Source of the DNA: DATFDN01 sp963756495
Lineage (GTDB): Bacteria > Pseudomonadota > Alphaproteobacteria > Acetobacterales > Acetobacteraceae
Direction of reading: 5' to 3'
Length of the DNA stretch: 64,000 nucleotides
NCBI GenBank assembly: GCA_963756495.1
Contig: CAVWNS010000009.1
Coordinates: 372,001-436,000, forward strand
A program made the translations under genes and the position numbers. Below, one piece after another: positions 60,873 through 64,000 of the stretch. Positions within the stretch are counted from its first letter, which is position 1. Each line of letters starts with the position of its first letter. The notes beneath the pieces were generated by a model that saw nothing but the letters and a program-made list of their open reading frames with translations, was not told the origin of the DNA and made no database searches.

Positions 60873-63398
60873 GCGCGACGGTCAAACAGATCGTGCCGCA
60901 CGGGCCTGCGCCCGCGTGCGACATTGGCGCGGTGGACGGTCGGCACGCGCGGCGGCACGGGTGCGCTCGACGGCTGGGCCGAACCCATCACCTCGGCCAC
61001 CAGCGTCTCGGCCTCGGCAAGCAGCGCTTCCTCGTCCTCGGCCGAGCGCACGCTCTCCCGCCCGATCTCGAGCAGCACGGGAATGGCGAGCGGCGAGACG
61101 CGCGAGAGCGCCATGTGCACGATCCGCCCCCGCACGCGCGACAGCATCGCGCCGACGCGCCCGAGATCGATCATGCCGGCGGCGGCATCGGCGCGCGTCG
61201 CGCGGAGCAGCACGTGGTCCGGCTGGTGGCGACGCAGCACGTCGTAGATGAGGTCGCTGTTCACCGTGACCTGCCGGCGGTTCTTCTCCGCCCCTGGATG
61301 GTGGCGCTCGATCAGCCCGGCGATCACCGCGACGTTGCGGAAGGTGCGGCGCAGCATGGAGCTCTCGGCCATCCACGCCTCCAGGTCGTCGCCCAGCATG
61401 TCCTCGTCGAACAGCGCGGCCACATCGGTGGGCTGGTTGGCCGACCAGACGCCGAGCACGTAGTCGGTCGCCACAAATCCGAGCGGCGCGAAGCCGGCGC
61501 GCTCCATCCGCTTGGTGACCAGCATTCCCAGGGTCTGATGGGCGTTGCGTCCCTCGAAGCAGTAGGCGACCAGGTACCATCGCCCGCCGCGCGGGAAGGT
61601 CTCGATCAGCAGGTCGCGGCGGCCCGGCAGACGGGAGCGGGCGCGTTGCAGCCGCAGCCAGTCGCGCACCGCGTCGGGAAACGCGTCCCAGCGCGCCGGG
61701 TCCTGCAAGAGCGCGCGCACGCCGTCGGCGAGATGGGTCGTCAGCGGCAGCCGCCCCCCGGCATAGGCGGGGACCATCGGCTCTCCCTTCCCGCCCTCGG
61801 CGGCTTCCGCCCAGGTCTCGCGCAGGCGCAGGAAACGCAGCAGCCGGCCGGCGAACATGAAGGTATCGCCCGGACGCAGCAGCGAGACGAAATACTCCTC
61901 GACTTCCCCCAGCACCGGACCGGGGCCACGCCTGCCGGCGAGGCGCACCTTGATGAGTGGCGCCTCCACGATGGTGCCGATGTTCATGCGATACTGACGC
62001 ACGACGCGGGTCGAGCGGACATGCACCATCCCCTCGGCATCGCGGAACAGCTTGCGATAGCGCTCATAGGCGCCGAGCGCATAGCCGCCGTTCTCGACGA
62101 AGGCCAGGGTGTCGTCGAAATCCCGGCGCGTGAGCCCGGCGTAGGGTGCCGCGCGACGGACCTCCTCATACATCGCATCCGGGTGGAACGGCGCGGCGCA
62201 GGCCATGCCGAGCAGATGCTGGGCGAGCACGTCGAGCCCACCGGCCCGGGGCGGGTCGCCGTCGAGGGCGCGGGCCGCGACGCCCGCCAGCGCGGCCTCG
62301 CACTCCAGCACCTCGAAGCGGTTGGCGGGCACCAGCAAGGCGCGCGAGGGCTCGTCCATACGGTGATTGGCCCGACCCACCCGCTGCAACAGCCGGGAAA
62401 CGCCCTTGGGAGCGCCCACCTGGATCACCTGATCGACACCACCCCAGTCGATTCCGAGATCGAGCGAGGAGGTCGCGACGACCGCACGCAGCCGCCCCTC
62501 GGCCATCGCCGCCTCGACCTTGCGACGCTGCGCGACCTCCAGGCTGCCGTGATGCAGCGCGACCGGCAGCACGGGATCGTTCAAGCGCCACAGCGCCTGG
62601 AACATCATCTCGGCCTGCGCGCGCGTGTTGACGAACACGATGGTCATGCCGGCCTGGCGGATGCGCGCCATGACCTCCGGCGCCGCCTCGATCCCCATGT
62701 GGCCGCCCCAGGACAGCTCCCCCCGGCGGCACCATCACGGTGAGGTCGGGCACCGCCCCGCCGGTCTCCTCGATGCGCCGGTCGGCGCCGACATAGGCGG
62801 CGATCGCATCCGGGTGGGCCACCGTCGCCGACAGCCCCACCCGACGCAGCCCGGGCGCGAGCGCGGCGAGCCGCGCGGCGCACAGCGCGAACTGGTCGCC
62901 CCGCTTGCTGCCGGCCAGGGCATGGACCTCGTCCATCACCAGGGTCGTCAGCCCGCCGAACAGCCCCGGCGCATCCGGCAGCGACAGCAGCAGCGACAGG
63001 CTCTCCGGCGTGGTCAGCAGGATGTTGGGCGGCACGGCGCGCTGGCGGGCGCGGCGGTTGGCGGGTGTGTCGCCGGTGCGCGTCTCGATGCCGACCGCAA
63101 GCCGCATCTCGTCCACCGGGCGCGTCAGGTTGCGCGCGATGTCGGTCGCCAACGCCTTGAGTGGGCTGACATAGAGCGTGTGCAGGCCGGGGCGCGGGTG
63201 GGTGGCGAGATCGACCAGGCTGGGCAGGAATCCGGCCAGCGTCTTGCCCCCGCCGGTCGGCGCAATCAGCAGCACGCTCTCGCCCGCGCCCGCCGCCTCC
63301 AGCATGGCAAGCTGGTGCGGCCGGGGCCGCCAGCCGCGGCCGGCGAACCAGGCGGCGAAGGCCGGCGGCAGCGCCCCCGTCTCGGTCGCGGCAATCAT
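60869..63398 (-). pseudogene. Ligase-associated DEXH-box (Lhr-like) DNA helicase, frameshifted
   Basis: ATP-dependent superfamily 2 helicase, about 842 residues when repaired. N-terminal frame: RPHQLAMLEAAGAGESV, Walker A IAPTGGGKTLAGFLPSL, TLYVSPLKALATDIARNL, motif II VMDEVHALAGSKRGDQ and motif III LSATVAHP. The frame breaks in the C6 run at 62719-62724 within VPPGELSWGG. The C-terminal frame starts GIEAAPEVMARIRQAGMTIV and has the RecA2 motifs VATSSLDLGIDWGGVDQVIQ and LLQRVGRANHR, plus the Lhr C-terminal domain. Start ATG 63398. It acts with PdeM in repair; the usual partner ligase and exonuclease genes are not next to it. Confidence 0.88.
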
Positions 63399-63641
63399 TA
63401 TCGCGGTATGCACGGAAGAATCAGGCCGGGCGTTGACCGAGAACGTGGGAGCAGGCGGCAGCGGGAAGGCTGAGCGGCCCGCGCTCCGGCAGGTGCCTTC
63501 GCGGGACAGCAAACTATCCATCCGTCAGCAATCCACGCATCACAACAGGGTTAGCTCGCGCCTTGCCGTCGCCGTAAAGCCAACATTATTCCTTCACGCG
63601 CGGGGGGCTTCTGCAATGATGGCCATCAGGGAGACAAAACC

Positions 63642-63857
63642 ATGAAATACAAGTTCGCCTTGAGTGCGCTGGCCGGAGCCCTGTTGCTGGTGCTCTCCGC
63701 CTGCGGCGACACGCCCGGGCAGCGCGCGGTTTCGGGCGGCCTGCTCGGCGCCGGCGCGGGCGCCGGGGTCTCGGCGTTGACGGGCGGCCGCGCCGGAACC
63801 GGCGCGCTGATCGGCGGCGGTGTCGGCGCTCTCGGGGGCGCTGTGACCGCTCGGTAA
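63642..63857 (+). CDS. Small glycine-zipper lipoprotein
   Basis: Protein of 71 residues with a lipoprotein signal (FALSALAGALLLVLSAC) and a mature part of Gly/Ala zippers (SGGLLGAGAGAGVSALTGG and ALIGGGVGALGGAVT) that resemble the SlyB/PcgX-type outer-membrane association motifs. The GGGxG spacing favours packing of two short membrane hairpins. ATG 63642 follows GGGAGAC. It is divergent from the helicase. The role is unknown beyond envelope location. Confidence 0.8.
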   Translation: MKYKFALSALAGALLLVLSACGDTPGQRAVSGGLLGAGAGAGVSALTGGRAGTGALIGGGVGALGGAVTAR

Positions 63858-63928
63858 GGGCTGGCCTTCGCGCAATGAACGGTGTTCACTGGCCGACGGC
63901 CCCTTTCGGCTGCTGGGCACCGTTCCGC

Positions 63929-64000
63929 ATGATCCGCGTTATCCTGCTTGGTCTGCTCGTGCCGGGACTTGGCGGATGTGGCGCATCGCCGGCGAGCCTT
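63929..64000 (+). CDS. Putative lipoprotein, partial
   Basis: Only the first 24 codons are in the window. They encode MIRVILLGLLVPGLGGCGAS, a short signal peptide with lipobox LGGC, so a lipoprotein is expected. The rest lies beyond position 64000. It follows the glycine-zipper lipoprotein by 71 bases in the same direction. Confidence 0.5.
   Translation, partial: MIRVILLGLLVPGLGGCGASPASL

Noticed and set aside
60206..62743. 845-codon open frame on the plus strand opposite the helicase
   Set aside because: His/Gly/Gln/Arg-rich shadow of the helicase and PdeM genes, without domains or ribosome binding site.

Overview
This window is high-GC, gene-dense chromosomal DNA from a proteobacterium. 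An alphaproteobacterium of the Acetobacteraceae/Rhodospirillales type is the best inference. The reasons are the block of chorismate mutase-like protein, hisC and prephenate dehydrogenase divergent from metX/metW, a short-form 6-phosphogluconate dehydrogenase, a tkt-gap-pgk operon, a ba3-like terminal oxidase operon rich in cytochromes c, a brnTA module and a PdeM/Lhr-like helicase pair. No rRNA, tRNA or CRISPR array was seen.

Layout. 1-1640: a decayed IS630-type transposase and a secreted hypothetical protein that seems to start at ATC. 1781-21440: mostly catabolic and accessory genes. These are a DMT exporter/dehydrogenase/Fe-ADH operon, a NIPSNAP protein, an FAD oxidoreductase, an aldose epimerase, a purine-type permease with an SMP-30 lactonase, an S9 peptidase, an LLM oxidoreductase-gnd-gntK-SDR operon for gluconate and pentose phosphate metabolism, a 2OG oxygenase, an exported amidohydrolase with an alpha/beta hydrolase, a dihydroorotate dehydrogenase-like protein and a broken glycosyltransferase. 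21515-32972: aromatic amino acid genes (tyrC, hisC, chorismate mutase-like) facing the methionine genes metX and metW. Two nested insertion sequences occupy the divergent control region. Two envelope-protein genes, one with a 5 x 213 bp tandem repeat, lie between metX and metW. 33028-39257: amidase, brnTA toxin-antitoxin, polysaccharide deacetylase, an IS701 element inserted exactly at a stop codon shared by two convergent genes, a lipoprotein and an M20-type amidohydrolase. 39431-43714: tkt-gap-pgk. 44192-48984: a metallo-hydrolase remnant, enoyl-CoA hydratase, LLM oxidoreductase, a 24-residue membrane peptide, a serine hydrolase and an HpcH/HpaI aldolase. 49015-51433: a Pho box followed by pstB-phoU-phoB. 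51549-56708: an operon for a heme-copper oxidase of ba3 type (subunits I and II and a small membrane subunit) with three multiheme cytochromes c. 56863-64000: a Tat-exported peptide-binding protein, a PHB-depolymerase-like esterase, a ribbon-helix-helix regulator, the PdeM/DEXH helicase repair pair, and two small lipoproteins, the last cut by the window edge.

Two points shape how the annotation should be read. Eight otherwise well-conserved genes each carry one net extra base (length 3n+1) that splits the frame. The uniform sign suggests a systematic sequence error at least as much as real decay. They are typed here as frameshifted genes, with the probable intact product named. The insertion sequences can be resolved to the base from their terminal repeats and target duplications. 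They show a recent nested insertion (an IS4/IS701-like element inside an ISAs1 element) and a harmless IS701 insertion that rebuilt both stop codons it hit.
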